This document shows, piece after piece, positions 21,053 to 34,361 of a DNA stretch of 64,000 bases; positions within the stretch are counted from its first letter, which is position 1; every line of letters starts with the position of its first letter. Under the pieces are notes generated by a model. It was not told the DNA's origin and ran no database searches. It worked only from the letters and a program-made list of their open reading frames with translations. Made by a program: the position numbers and the translations under genes. The stretch covers positions 11,394,099 through 11,458,098 of the forward strand of contig OW285193.1 in NCBI GenBank assembly GCA_935421135.1, read 5' to 3'. The DNA comes from Bugulina stolonifera. Its lineage: Eukaryota; Bryozoa; Gymnolaemata; Cheilostomatida; Bugulidae.

Positions 21053-22940
21053 GGTACAACTCACTAAATATTCAGGTTGTTCTGCCTTGTATCATCAGCT
21101 GAAATTTTGAGAACCAGTGCTGAGGTAAATGAAGAATGATAATCCATACTATTTCATAAAAGTTCTAAGGTAACCTACAAATTCTCAAGAAAGTTTTTGT
21201 CTAAAGACAAAATGTACCATTTGTTACTAGTACTGGGCCTCCTGGCTCTGATCATTTGAATCAACATAAGTACATGCATAAGTTATTGAACATTATGCTT
21301 ACCTTTCTAACAAACACCACCAGGATTTAAAGAGAAAAGAAGCCACCATTTTGACTACTACCACCACCAGCTTTCCTGGTCTTTTCTCAAGATTGCCATG
21401 GCTAGGAATGACCCCATTAGTTGTCCAGTGTACAACTTGACCATTAGGCTAATACACTATAACTTAGCCTGTGGATTCTTTTTATATTTAGTTAGATGAA
21501 ATGTTTCATTTCTTATATTTGCACATCCACGATTATGTTGACTTTCAGGCATCATATAAATAGTGTTTACTCGCTTTAAACAGCTTCAGGGTACTAGAGG
21601 ATAGTTATATCACACATTGCACAGAGCAAACACACAGGTAATTATTAGCTTATTCAACATTCTCCCCCAGACCGACTGCTATCAGAAAAAAATCAGCTTT
21701 AGAAGATATTGTAATAAAAACCATGATTGTAACATTTTATAAATGTTTTGACAAATTTATTTTCAGAATGATCCTTTTCAGCCTGCATACGATATAGGAC
21801 TACAAATTACTGAATGTGTTATCCCAGTTATACCTAAAGACTTCATTGTTTGAAATTTAAAAATCCCTTTGAAATACTACAGATAGTTCAAAATCATCAC
21901 ATCCATTATGTAGAACTGAGTACATGTAGATTCTGTATATTCCAAACAGAATGAGTTAAAACTTGAATTTTAATTTACAAAATAAACAATATACAAGTTT
22001 ATATAAGAGCTTGGTGCCATATATAATTTATCCCATTGCGTTCTTGTTCCTAAATGAGGCATTTACTTGTTTTCTATTTAAAATTTTCAGCAAGGAACAT
22101 TAGAAAAACGGTGCATTGAAAATAATGAAAAGTGAAGATGTATTTTATGATGACTAAATTATCATTCAGTAACTATTATACATTATCATATAACACATTA
22201 TTTTAGAACATAATGTAAAATAATAACATTTAGAATTATTTTAGAAATGCATTGTTGGTCACACGTCATACTATTTACATTGTTACAGGTGTTACAGATA
22301 CATGGGAATAGATCTAGATCTACACTGTAAGTTAACTCTTTCTGTTCCACCAACAACGCATCAAGATTATAAGTTCAATGAAAATCCAGTTCTTTATTCC
22401 AAAATATTGAAAATAGTTTACTACTTTAGTACAATACATATAGCACTATCATCCCACTGATTTAAAAATTCTCTATATTACAGCAAACTACATGACTTGA
22501 ATTGTGTAGTCGGTATATACATGTATTTTTGCGTGCAAATCGCCTGTCTATACATTGTACAAATATGAAATGAGCATACCGGATTTAGCTGAGGGCAGAT
22601 TACAATTTACTATAGATACAGAATGTTCCAGGTCAGAGGCTAGAGAAAGCCGGTCTTACAAACAATATACGGTACATGTAATCGCAAACCCACCAAATGT
22701 TTTACAGGTGATAGCAATTATTTGTATACCACAAAAAAAACCCAAACATTATAACTGTTTAGAAAATGACAACACTTTAGTTGAGATAATAATTTAATAT
22801 GTATAAAAGTCTTCTAAAACCTAATACTCGATGAAGTATACTAGTATAGAGTTACCTCCATGTATGTGTAATATGTGTAATACTCGAAGAAGTATATTAG
22901 TATAGAGTTACCTCCCTTGCAGTCAGACATGTCACCACTT
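21053..22940. other. intergenic between GPCR and MRPS9
   Basis: Holds the likely GPCR promoter and leader (a possible noncoding exon around 21300-21450 on the minus strand ends in GAAAG followed by a GTAAGC donor) and the MRPS9 3' region. It includes a short direct duplication at 22821-22917. No other gene is apparent. Confidence 0.5.
22821..22917. repeat. short direct duplication
   Basis: Two near-identical copies of roughly 45 bp (core TAATACTCGA.GAAGTATA followed by TAGTATAGAGTTACCTCC) lie side by side just downstream of the MRPS9 stop codon. Simple local duplication with no known function. Confidence 0.7.
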
Positions 22941-25900
22941 CTATCTCTTCTTCCAGGTCCTCTTGGCACGGGCCCCCTTCTGGCCGACCTTCTCTCGTTC
23001 ATGTATTCGTGGATCAGGGGTAAGTAGGCCAGCTATACAAGTATGCAAGATATAAATTATAAATTTAAATTGGTGCCAATGAAAGTGCGTGTAAAATGTT
23101 AAACAAATAGACTGTCATGAACAACCGCATACCTTTTCATCATCAATGCCTTAGCAGGGCCATTTACATATATAACTGCTTATCTGCCTATCCCTAACTT
23201 ACCTTGCCTCATGAGCTCGCGTGTAGATTCACTTTCAAAGGCAGCCAATGCTATGCTGAGAGCTAAACGTATGGCACCCGCTTTACCAGAGTCTCCACCA
23301 CCTTCCACTGTTCCTTCAATATCCACTGCTCCAACTTTGTCAACCACGACAAGCGGTGTCATTATTTGCTCTCTGAATACCAAATATGAAAATAGTATAA
23401 CCAATGAGATAAACAGCTGCAATATGCAGAATGAGATAGTATAACCAATGATGTAAACTGTAATATGCAGAATAAAACATAATCACTGACATAGTATTCC
23501 TGAGGACACCACATAATATGCTTTAGCTATAGCTCTCTAAATATCAATCCAAGTTTCTGCTAGCAGTGTGGCACCATTGTTACAGTATATTCTACTAGCA
23601 ATTTTCATCCTAGGCCATGGGTTGGGAAGTTATCCATCCTTAACATGCTATCGTATTTGACATGCAGGAATAACCCACCACTATAATTCAATGCTTAATC
23701 ATATTGATTGTACTATTATTGTGTGCACATGTTCTATATATAAGTAAGCCTACCTACCTATGGTGAATCTCTGGGAAGTCGTCAAAACCTCTGCCATTAA
23801 TATCAATTCTACCAGTACCATGGCTCCAGACTGTCAGCTTAGCTGTAGCTAGTTTCCTTCTCCCTATATCAACATTCCACACTTGGTGATACAAAGTCAT
23901 CATACTATAACTAGTATTAACAATCTAGATATAATACAATATGTAATGAAACATTCCATTACTAATAATAGAGTACCTTTAAAATTATCCACAATCTCGA
24001 AGTAACTTATGTATAATACCTGTAACACAAATATATTCAAGCCCAGTCTTGGAATCTATGCATATTTCTGGGAGCTGTGAAAATCCTGTTCCGCCTGATA
24101 AACGATTTCTGTAGGTCATGATAAACTCTTTCTCCAAAGCAGCTTTGGGATGCTCTGATAGCTTAGTCATCAACCTTTTGAATCGCTCAAAATTCTGTAA
24201 AATACAGAAATGCACTGAGCTATCTACATGTAATATTCTAGAACAAGAGATGAGCTGAATAGCACGCTATATACTGTAGTATATACATCTTACATTATGT
24301 ACAAAAATATATAGTTTTATAGATAGCTACATAAGCACAATTTATTACAATAGCAGCAACACATACTACATTATAAAGAAATTAATGTAGGGTAGAAATA
24401 GACATAATATCAACACATGTCTTATATTATAATTAATGTATGATAGGGTAGAGATAAATTACCGTATCAGAGCCAAGATTCTCTAATAGCCGACGCTCAA
24501 GTACATCCCTGGTTATCCAGTCTGTACCATCTAGAAAGCTGTAACAAATACCTTAACTACAAAATCGCCAACATATTACAGCAAATATGAAGTAGAGTTC
24601 ATGTAATAATAGACTGTAAACGGCATGTATCAATAAATGGGTATATCCTTCATGTAAGACACCCACGAAAATATAACTAGCCTACTATATAACTATATAC
24701 TACAATATAGAACACTTTTATATAGTAAGCATAAGTTATCTACCTTCTGGTATATCAGTGTTTGATTTAGATGGTTACTATGGGGTTGTCTTCTCTCGCC
24801 CAGTCAGACTACGCCTTACCTTGCAACTATGCAGCCTTATTAATAGTGCTGCCTACCAGTGAGGAGCTATCACCCCCTGTTTTACGAAGGTCCGCAGATA
24901 TACCAATAAATGCAATACATACCTAGTACTGTCAGATTCTGGTGCTGGCCTGTGTCTCAATGATTCTATTTTGCATGCAATAGTCTACAAAAGTGACAGT
25001 AATATAAGAAAGTATAATTCTGAGTAGCCAACATGGAGAGGTAAAAATAGATTTAAGCATGGTAGAACCACTATATGAGCGACCAAGTTCAGTTTTGGTA
25101 TAAACTCTAGCACATGGACTGCAAACACTGAAGTAAATGAAGCACAAGACACCATGTAATTCCCTGGCAAAAAACATTGCCCTGCTTCACAACATTAGCA
25201 TGTTATTGCTGAGTTACACTTACATGCATCAGGTCATAGTAATTGGGCAGTCCAGTATAGAACAGGTAATGGTGGGGACGACCAGACGCATCAAACTCGG
25301 CAGCTACGAATAGATATTTTACATAAAAATTAACAGCGTTGGAGCAAATGTTAGTGATGTTTAAAGAGAAGATGGATGGTAAGGCGGCAGGAATGACGGA
25401 AGACCTTGACTTAAATTCAAAAGAAATAAGAAGAGGTGCTGACAGGCACCAGCAAACTGCAGAACATTACATAGAACTGCATGTGGAAGCAATGGATCGG
25501 TCCTATTAGTCGTTTGATGGAAACGAGGGTGTAGAAAGGGTAAATAATCTTTGGGCAGCCACAGTACTGCTAAAAATTATGAAATGCCAACATCAAGCAA
25601 TCAGTTTAGAGACAAATAACCAAAGCAACAACACATTGCACACAGTGTAGGTATAATATGGCACATCACACACAGTGTATAATACAGCACATTACACACA
25701 GAGTATAATACTGGAAATGTAATTACCTTTACGGAGGGGAAATATCTCTGTAGGTGGCTTCATCATAGGTCTGGCCTTCTTAGAGAATAATCCAGATGGT
25801 AGAAGATATGAAATAGCTTCCTATAGAAAACCAAAGCAAGGTAACATATATTATCACCAGGCACCAAAAATATAGATTATATTATATAGTTTATTTACAT

Positions 25901-27352
25901 GTATGTAGGTGCACATGCAATATGTAGGCCTACATCTAAGGATACAAAAGTAACAAATAAGAGTTGAGTGGCTTTATGCCAACCTACAATAGGTATTTCG
26001 CAGTTTGATTTGTGGCAAATAACAAGTAACCGATGTTGGATAGTATTAGCCTAATAGATTAACTTACATCCACGTGTTCCTGGGTAAAATTCTCAGGGTC
26101 AGCACCCATCATTTTAGCAAGGTATCGTTTCCCCATCTCGTACTCTTTCTGGTGATGCTCCAACATATTTTCTGAAACATAAATTATATTCTTGAAAGTC
26201 AAAAGCTTAATATCTGCTTATAGGTTACAGTTTATACTAATTAATTAGTGGTATTTCAAACTGCAGTGCAAAAGAGAGGAGTCAATTCACACAGAACACA
26301 ATTAGGTAGGCCTACTGCCCACATATCTTACCATGCTCCTTTGCCTTGCGAAGATATGCTTGCATAGCCTTGCTAATCTGAAAAGATTTCTCATGGGAAG
26401 ACTTAGGGGATAGTTCAGAAGAATTTGAGCTGCTACAGGTTCTGAGAGTAAGCCACTTCACATATTCTGATAACAGAGGGGCCTGAAAAGAATGTTCAAA
26501 CATTAATTTGCTATCAGTAATAGGTAGGGAAAACATAACATTTTCATTATGTAAAGGGCCTGTCAGAGAAGTGAGTATAACAATGGGACAGGATGATCTT
26601 CACTATAAACTTCAAGCTTGAGTTTATGGTGCTAAAATAATAAAGTTAACTAACTAACTAACAGCACTGGACACCGCCAAGATATACTCAGGTTCGTGCT
26701 TGTGGCTAGGGCAATTGCATCAGGGGTCAACCAAACTAAAGTAAAAGTAAATCAGAGAAGATAAAAAACAATTACAATGAACCAGCTCTGTCTTAGCACT
26801 AAGTGTTCATTTCTGCGCATATAATAAAAAAGAGAATGGGTTACAGTGACTACGATATTTATTTTATAGTTTACCATCAAATAATTGTACTAACATTAAC
26901 ATTAACATAAAATGAATAATCTTTATTTTAAACATATAAAACATAACATATATAAAAATAAATATTATATTTTATATTCATATTGTATATTCAATACTGA
27001 GTACTGACTCTTCTATTCTAATTGTTTGTTGCAATTTCAATTTATGTGAATTTTATTTTTGTTTTAAATTCATTGTAATATATATATATATCATAATCAT
27101 CGTTTATGTTTTTTTATTGCATTGATTAATGATTAATTCAATTTCGATTTTAATTTTCATTTTTTCTTTATTTGGCTATGCTTCACATGAAATACATACT
27201 GATAATCTATGCAGTTGTAATTACCAAATATTTAGCTACAGCATACTAATACCTACGTTATCAATGGTGGTTTGCGAGAACTTCACAGAGTTTTTAGTCA
27301 ATAAAGAACTGACCAAACGTTGACCAAGACATTTTCTCATGGGGGCAGCCAT
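22941..27352 (-). CDS. MRPS9: mitochondrial small-subunit ribosomal protein uS9m, 11 exons
   Basis: Component of the mitochondrial 28S ribosomal subunit; its C-terminal tail is expected to reach the tRNA sites, as in bacterial S9. Exons: 27257-27352, 26332-26482, 26068-26171, 25727-25820, 25224-25303, 24923-24984, 24463-24538, 24020-24194, 23758-23863, 23203-23372, 22941-23032; phases close to 401 aa (human MRPS9 is 396). Exon 1 encodes an Arg/Lys/Ser-rich, acid-free N-terminus typical of a mitochondrial presequence. The S9 core is clear: [13 protein letters not shown], the [11 protein letters not shown] strand, [20 protein letters not shown], and the basic tail [20 protein letters not shown] ending KKR before the stop. 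It is divergent from CFAP298, with 908 bp between the start codons. Confidence 0.95.
25348..25509 (+). other. intronic antisense small ORF (53 codons)
   Basis: Inside an intron of MRPS9 but on the opposite strand there is an ATG-to-stop frame of 53 codons rich in charged residues (it contains [14 protein letters not shown]). No family is recognised and no promoter or splice partner stands out. It may be chance. Confidence 0.15.
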
Positions 27353-28260
27353 GTTTACTCTGTCTTTAGCATCAGAGGTCGCAAGGACATGCACAAAGAT
27401 ATCTTTGACATGCATACGATTCGAAACCGAAGCCTGTTGCTATGCAACTAGTGCTTCATAGACATAGAATTTGCATCTATCAATAACTATGATAAACCTT
27501 TGGTGTGTAAGACCCGAAGTTTTCTTAGGCTATGAGGAAAATTCCAGATTCACAACTAACAACTTTTTCAAAAGAAAGTAAAAAGTAATTTGCATTCCAG
27601 TTACACACACACAAATATTATTACTATATAGTTAAAAGAAATCAGGTCTGTGTCCAACTTGTAACGCTGTGATTATTACCAAATTTGAATGTTAATGTTA
27701 AAATGTATAAAAAAACTAAAGGATACATAACTAACTGGTAGTTAGTAGTACATGTTCTGCTGTAGTAGTGGTTGTAGTAGTAGTAATGGTGGTGGTAGTT
27801 CGTAGCATAGTGATTAGTTAGCACAAGGAGTTAGAATAATAAAGCATTTGATTATACAATTTTCATTTCATTGAAGTATGATGGAGGTTATATATTAGAT
27901 TATTAAGTGAAATTAGGAGATGTTAGTCATATTCTATTGGTCGCCTAATCAAAATAAAAATGAATTTGGTTTTAATACATGTAGATCATGTTATATCATC
28001 AAATTATAATATTATTAATTAATATCACTGATTATTATAGCAGGAGACAGTAACCACTGAGAACCTGACTAATTTTACAACCATGATGAGGCGCCTGAGT
28101 TGTAATTAGAAACATACTCAGACCGTGATATGTATGATTGTGTTCACATATTTAAATGAAATTCGTCCACCAAGATTTAAGCCCTCATTCGATAAAAACT
28201 AAAGGTACAACAGTATAGCTAATTATGCACTAATCGGCATCTTATAATTTCAGTTTGACA
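27353..28260. promoter_or_regulatory. shared intergenic region of divergent MRPS9 and CFAP298
   Basis: This 908-bp AT-rich interval separates two start codons reading outward, so it must contain both promoters. The sequence near the MRPS9 start is less AT-rich than the middle. I see no clear TATA box near either gene. Open frames here lack splice context. Confidence 0.5.
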
Positions 28261-31145
28261 ATGGTGAAGCTACACATCAAAAAAGGAGATGAGAGTCAAT
28301 TTCTTTTAGAGACTACTGTGGCACAGCCGATAGATGAGCTGTTCTCAGAGGTGGCAGCTATTTACAATGGGCGACTTAAGGTTATGAGAATTTGTTCAGG
28401 TGAAACTATGATCTACTTTCTGTAGAAGTACATTTTCCCACCCATATGATAGATGTATTAAGTTCATTGTAAGAACCAAAAAATATTAATCTGTCCTTGT
28501 ATTGCAGTCTGTTTACTGAGATTTAGCACTAAATTATTATGCAAAGTGAAATAGTATTGAATGTAATGTGAGGGTAGCCGCTATTACTGATTTTTCTTTG
28601 TACAGAAGTGGAGCAACTAGCAGATCATGGGATTACACTTCCCCCTAATATGCAAGGCCTTACAGATGAACAAATTGAAGAACTCAAACTACATGATGAT
28701 TGGGCTGATAAATGTAAACCTAGCGGAGGACCTGTATTAAGCCAGGATAAGATTGGGAGGCGGAATGGAGAGGGTAAACCTATAGATAAATTTTCCTTTA
28801 TGCAATATTGAATTGGCTACAATTCTAATACCTTATGTATATGAATTGTAATAGGACTAAAGATTGTTTTAACTAGATTAATTTGCTCATGCAAAAGCTG
28901 ATGTAAGTGTCAAGCCCGCAATCATGTGTTATAGACATAAATCACCAGTGCCTGCTTGTTGGTGATTTGAGTGATTGTGGTTATTGTTAGTGTTGATATA
29001 AGATGTCCTTGTGTTTTAAGTTATGTGCAGGATAAGTGGGGTGGGGTACACGACATCACCCAGTGGTAGTCGTCAGTATTCATCAACCCATCTATAATGA
29101 TGGTAAGACAATTCATGTTTTCTACTTCACTAAAAGGTTTGCCCTGTATATACAGCTCCTAACTCTCAGATGAAAGAGGTGTTGCAGAAGACAGTGAAAG
29201 AAGCCAAAGATTTAATCTCAAAGAAACAAGTGCAGTCAGATATTTGTGTCACACAAAAGGTAGTAACCCAAGCTCTAGATATACTGAAAGGCGCCGTGAC
29301 TATAGTCTATCCTATGGGGCTTCCCCCACACGACCCCATACAAGCAGAGTTTGACAATGAAGAAGATCTTTCTGGAACGCAGGTTAGTACTTGGAACACA
29401 GACTTAGACTTGCAGACCTCAAACGCTATCAGCCTGCCAGCTAATACTCTGCAACGATCAATAGCCAACATTCAAAATCGAATAACACTAATGGCTGCTG
29501 TTACCTAACAGCACTATTAGCTTGTGCGTTAGGTGTTATCAATAACCAAATATTTTACTGGTGAATGCTTTACCTTTCTGTTACTATGTAGTGCAATCTT
29601 TTTTACGTATATGATTGATATTTATAAAGAAGTGCTTCCACTTGCACTTTCTTCCGAAATATAGTATAGTACTTATACCATAGATCTTTGCTGTAGAAAC
29701 AATTAATAATCAATATGTCTTTTGTAGGCAGCCTTGGATATTATAGAAGCAAAGGACCTAAGTATGTGGTGGGCTCAAAAAGAATTCACAAAGGGTAAAA
29801 AGTTAGAAGACTATATTGGGAAGAATGAAAAGACTAAAATCATATCAAAGATACAAAAGGTATTACATTCACATAAGTAGCTATTGTTACAAGTAATATC
29901 ACCAAAACCTTAAATAGGTCACATAATTTACCATCATGTGCATGTTATTAGTACCATAAATAGGTCACATAATTTACCCTCATATAGTGTCTTCGTGACC
30001 TAATTTTCAGGCACCGACCAACTTGCTCAAGAATTTTCCGGCCAACTTCCGTCACAGGGTCACGAACACACCTGTCTGGGCCAAACGCTAAATTCTGATT
30101 TGCGTAAGACAAATCTGAGTGTGCCAATGAGCTAGGGATGGGTTTCTCTTATCAAGCAAATTTCCAGGCCGATAGCACTTTCGGTCTAGACCAAAGTACG
30201 GTCTTCTTACGACTTTTTTAACCAGGCCAATCCAAAAGGCCGCTAAGACACTAATATGCATGTCCTCCTGTGGGAAATGCATCACAAGGACTCCCTACTA
30301 GATTGCCCACTCCTGCTAACACGTAATATGAGTTTAATTTGGAGTTGTCATCACCTTAGTTAAGCATGAACCGAATTTTTATTTTTCTTGACTTATACTC
30401 AAGACACAGTTGCCATGTGATTGGTTAGTTGACCTGAGATCAGTGCAGGATTTTTTTTAGTTTCATGGTCATTATGTGAACTGTTGCCCACCATTTGGTA
30501 CACTAAGGTGGTTTTACCACACATTGTTATCATGTGTTGAGTTTCATGGGAGGATTTATTAACCGCTGTCACGAGAATGTTTTGCCAAGATTAATTTGTG
30601 TCAATTTATTCTCATCACTATTCCTCTATATAAGTTAATAGTGACATCGCAATATTCATACTGATATTAGCCAGATGAAAATGGGTAGCCAGGGAATGTT
30701 ATTTCATAAACTTTGATAGGTGTTATAAAGATACCAATAACAGATTGTAGCCTAATTTTTTGCACATCTTTCTAGAGAGGGGCGGGAGCACCATCTAGAG
30801 AGCCTGTGGTCTCAGAAGAGGAACAGAAAAAAATGATGGCGTACTATTACAAGAAACAGGAGGATTGGAAAGTATGTTGTGTATAATTTGGTTAGTTAGT
30901 TCTCTTGTTAGAAAACTGATGAAAGAGGAGGCAACTGTTACACTCTATGTACATGTACATTTACTTTATATTGATAATATCATTCATTACTGTTTGGTTG
31001 GTTAACTCTTATGTCACTTGTGTATAATTTGTAGAAACTGGAAAAGGATGCAGAAGATGCATATTTAGACAAAGACTGGGCTGACTCATCAGCTCTGAAA
31101 AGACAATTCCAAGGACTGACAAACATCAAGATGGGTCCGAGGTGA
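28261..31145 (+). CDS. CFAP298: cilia and flagella associated protein 298 (C21orf59/kurly), 6 exons
   Basis: Ortholog of the protein needed for outer dynein arm assembly and motile cilia in vertebrates. Exons: 28261-28399, 28606-28773, 29156-29382, 29728-29859, 30776-30871, 31035-31145; phases close to exactly 290 aa, the same length as human CFAP298. Conserved blocks in order: HIKKGDESQFLLE, YNGRLKVMRICS, ADHGITLPPNMQGLTDEQIE, IGRRNGEAPN, GAVTIVYPMGLPPHDPI, EDLSGTQ, YIGKNEKTKIISKIQ, RGAGAPSREPVVSEEEQ, and the terminal ADSSALKRQFQG. It implies ciliated or flagellated cells in the organism. An AATAAA follows a few bases after the stop. Confidence 0.96.
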
Positions 31146-31744
31146 CTTGAATAAAATACTCAAATGATGACTTAGAGTAACGTAAATTATTGATATGGTT
31201 ATGGAATTAGTGTACATATGAAATTGATGTATAGTAGCATACAGTATTGGAGTATTGTTTTAGTTTTATTTAGTCTATGACTTTACCATAAATAATATTC
31301 AATATGTTAATATTGTAGGTTTAATCATTTTGATTATGATTTGCAAGTTATATGTTGTGATACATAAAAGTGACCACCTTACTATAGTAAATAAAATACT
31401 ATTACATCAGATAATGCAGCAGTAATACAAAATACAATGAAATTATAATAAATGATACATTTGAGGTGTAAATTCAACGAACATATAGATACAGTTGTAA
31501 TATTGGTAATTTTTACAAAAACATATTGTTCATAATTCCTTGATGTTCTAAAGACCGGGTGCTTAAAAACTGTCCTAGAGGTAACCTTAAAATTGAAGCA
31601 GAAGGAGAAAAATAATTTGCACTTTGACTTGATTAAATCGAAAGTGGTCAACACGTTGCTATAGAAAATGTGAAAGAACAAAATACTAGAATATTAAAAC
31701 TATGTACATGGAATCTGATCATTCTAGACTAACAACTGCACCAG
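31146..31744. other. convergent intergenic spacer
   Basis: About 600 bp between the stop codons of CFAP298 (+) and the glycosyltransferase (-). It is AT-rich 3' flanking sequence; the minus-strand open frame at 31382-31681 lies downstream of the glycosyltransferase stop and shows no family features. Confidence 0.6.
31150..31155 (+). promoter_or_regulatory. candidate polyadenylation signal for CFAP298
   Basis: AATAAA only four bases after the CFAP298 stop codon. If used, the 3' UTR would be very short (about 20-30 nt); other A/T-rich signals downstream before 31744 could be used instead. Confidence 0.45.
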
Positions 31745-33738
31745 CTAATTCTGGCTGAATTTTTCATGTAAGATGCGAACTTCGTCCATATTACCAAACC
31801 TGTGAGATCCTATAAGATGCTCATTGGCTACATCAGATACCGAAGGAACATTAAAATATGATGGAAGAAGATCCCCCAAGTTTGAAGGAGTTATTTCTAA
31901 TTTCTTGGCAACAAATCCATAGAAGACATCATCAAATGGATAATATTTGGTAAATTTTGAAACTATATAGAACTTTTTGACAACGTCAGCTGATAAAAGC
32001 ATAGCACCAGCACTAACAAAAGGAGGATAATGACTGTATGGGTACTCAGCTAAACTCATGTAGTGTTTATGGAGAGGGAGACGAAATGGTCTGGACTTAG
32101 CCCACACGTTGCCAGCATATAGATTGCTGCTGACTGCAGTGTACTTAAGATAAGTATTCAAGTTGTTAACATTTAGTGAATAGTCATTATCTATTAGCAG
32201 AGTGTACAAAGTAGAACTGTGTGGAAGACATTGATCCGTGATATACCCGAAGGCCATAGTCATTTTAAGAGTATTATTTCCATAACTATCTGTAAACTCC
32301 CCTTGAAGGAGGTCTCCATACTTTGTTTGCTCCTCTTCTACTAGACTCTGACATTCAGCGGTGCTTTCTGTATCACAAATTCCTAGAGAAACCATTTGGG
32401 AATAGCATTATAACCATTACATAATATATTAGTATAGCAAGTGCTAAATATTGCAGGTGATCGTAACAATGGATAAACAATGAGACAGCAGCATTTTTTT
32501 ACCAAAAAAAAACAGCAGCATTTACAACCTGTGTATATCTACAAGGCGATGTCCACATGTATATGACTAGCCAGGTGTAGAAATTTAATAGAGTAGATGA
32601 CGTACATTTGTCTATACGTTAGATTATAATGATGTATTCAAATTACATTGCTACAATCTTTGAAACTGATCAAAATCATTGGAAGGTAAGATGTTACATG
32701 TCCGTAGACAGTGTAGATATAATTCATACTGGTGGATAACAGGGCAACTACTTACCCAGTAAAAATATGTATCGGTAACCATTGTTCTTCAGTGTCTTCA
32801 CCCAAGTTTCCCGCAGAACTTCTCTACTTTTCAAATCATTTACTCTGGATTTTATTAGGACTGTGAGTAGCTTGTACTCTATAAAAATGTAGCATGATGC
32901 TAGTAGTCAATGGGCAGGCAACAAAGTTCTACTGGGTCTGGTACCATAACAATAACTCTATAGGCAAAACTACACAACTACGTGTATGCACAAGCATTAT
33001 TAAAATACATAGCCTAGAACTTACTGTATAAAAATAGTAAAGCATACTGCTAGCTTCTGAAAAACAGTAAAGAAGAATCGATTGACTAAGGGGTGGAGAT
33101 CCCAAACAGGTATTTTCCAGTAGTGATTACAAAAGGCTCGGAAGCCAGTCTTTAATTTCTAACTTAGGAATTTAGGACAAAGATACTGTTTGATAGACAA
33201 GCAGAGTAGATTCTACACTTATTTATTATAATAATGTTGGCAAACCTCTGCAGGTATCAACAGTTGGTTCAAGTAGTAGCTTGAAATTATGTTCATTTAT
33301 CTTTCCATCATCATGGACAATTCCTTTATCATAGTCAGTTATTACTTGTGTCAGATTTATTTCCAGAGGCCAGCTAAACTGTGAATATGGCTTTGCAGCA
33401 ATGTACTCCAAAAGGCCTACAGGAGAGAACGTATAATGTATTAGCATGCTTGTATCAAAGTGTGGAACAAAACACCAACAATTAAGAGTTTAGACAGTTT
33501 CAAACCAGAGTTTTATAACTCATGCTGTACATCGTGTAATACCCTATCGCATAGGATAGGTAAGGATGCATTCGGAGACAACCACAATTACTAACTCCAG
33601 AATGCACTAATATTTTACCTGTAGGCTTACATACTTGGTTTTATAAGTATGTTACTTACCACTTAGATATATTCCAACTAGAATGCATACCACACCTACT
33701 CTAACTCCCCATCTTCTGAGTGAAGCTCTTACTACCAT
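31745..33738 (-). CDS. glycosyltransferase family 31 (beta-1,3-galactosyltransferase-like), 4 exons
   Basis: Predicted type II Golgi enzyme adding a beta-1,3-linked sugar. Exons: 33660-33738, 33246-33416, 32756-32878, 31745-32382; phases close to 336 aa. A short basic cytosolic end (MVVRASLRRWGVR) precedes one membrane helix (VGVVCILVGIYL). The catalytic domain shows the GT31 landmarks: SREVLRETW (like R..IR.TW) near residue 108, a metal-site candidate LLIDNDYSLN near 189 in place of the usual DDD, HYPPFVSAGAMLLS (family YP.Y..G.GY..S), and FDDVFYG near 270 matching the ED(V/I)(Y/F).G motif. Acceptor and donor sugars cannot be told. The Asp-Asn-Asp site and Ala/Met in the YPPF segment are departures from typical members, so activity is likely but not certain. 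Confidence 0.85.
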
Positions 33739-34361
33739 GATAATCCTTGCTACCCATGAGATAGGAATATTCTTTTTGCTAAAGTAACAATATGAACTGT
33801 AATGGTGTGCTCTAAGTAGAGCACAACATTTCTCGTAAAGACAATTTAGAATATTAGTCTACATGTATATTGTTGCAGCAAAATTTTTGCCTTGTATTAG
33901 GCAATCGCAAAATAATTGTATCATCCTTTCGTCAGGCAGGCTGCATTCCTCCGCACTAACCAGTCATTTTCGAACTCACTAAGAGACCAGGAATTCCCAA
34001 CACTATAGGTCTACTTTACTCGTGCTGCTTAGAAAATTTAGGGTAATGTCCACTAAAAGTCACACCTTTAGGTTCCTTGAAGCTCAGAATTTTGTCAGGT
34101 TTGATTAGGAGGGTATAGCAAGAAAGTTCCAATGAAAGTATGGCGAAATGTATTAGCCTATAAACCCAGTAGTTTCTAGAGAATAGAACTGACTGAAAAA
34201 TTATTACACAGCTGGATACTGCTCCCCCTCTCTCTCTCTCTTCGGCTACATGAGTAATTGGAACTATTGCTTCTAAGTGTATATGCACGTAGTTTGCCCT
34301 GTCATGGATTGCTTCTTACACTTATATATCTGGTCTTGCAGCAATGATGCAAGCTATCTGC

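Noticed and set aside
21310..21450. Minus-strand coding exon joined to the GPCR
   Set aside because: It has a donor, but the next exon has stops in frame before the receptor's ATG, so at most it is a noncoding leader.
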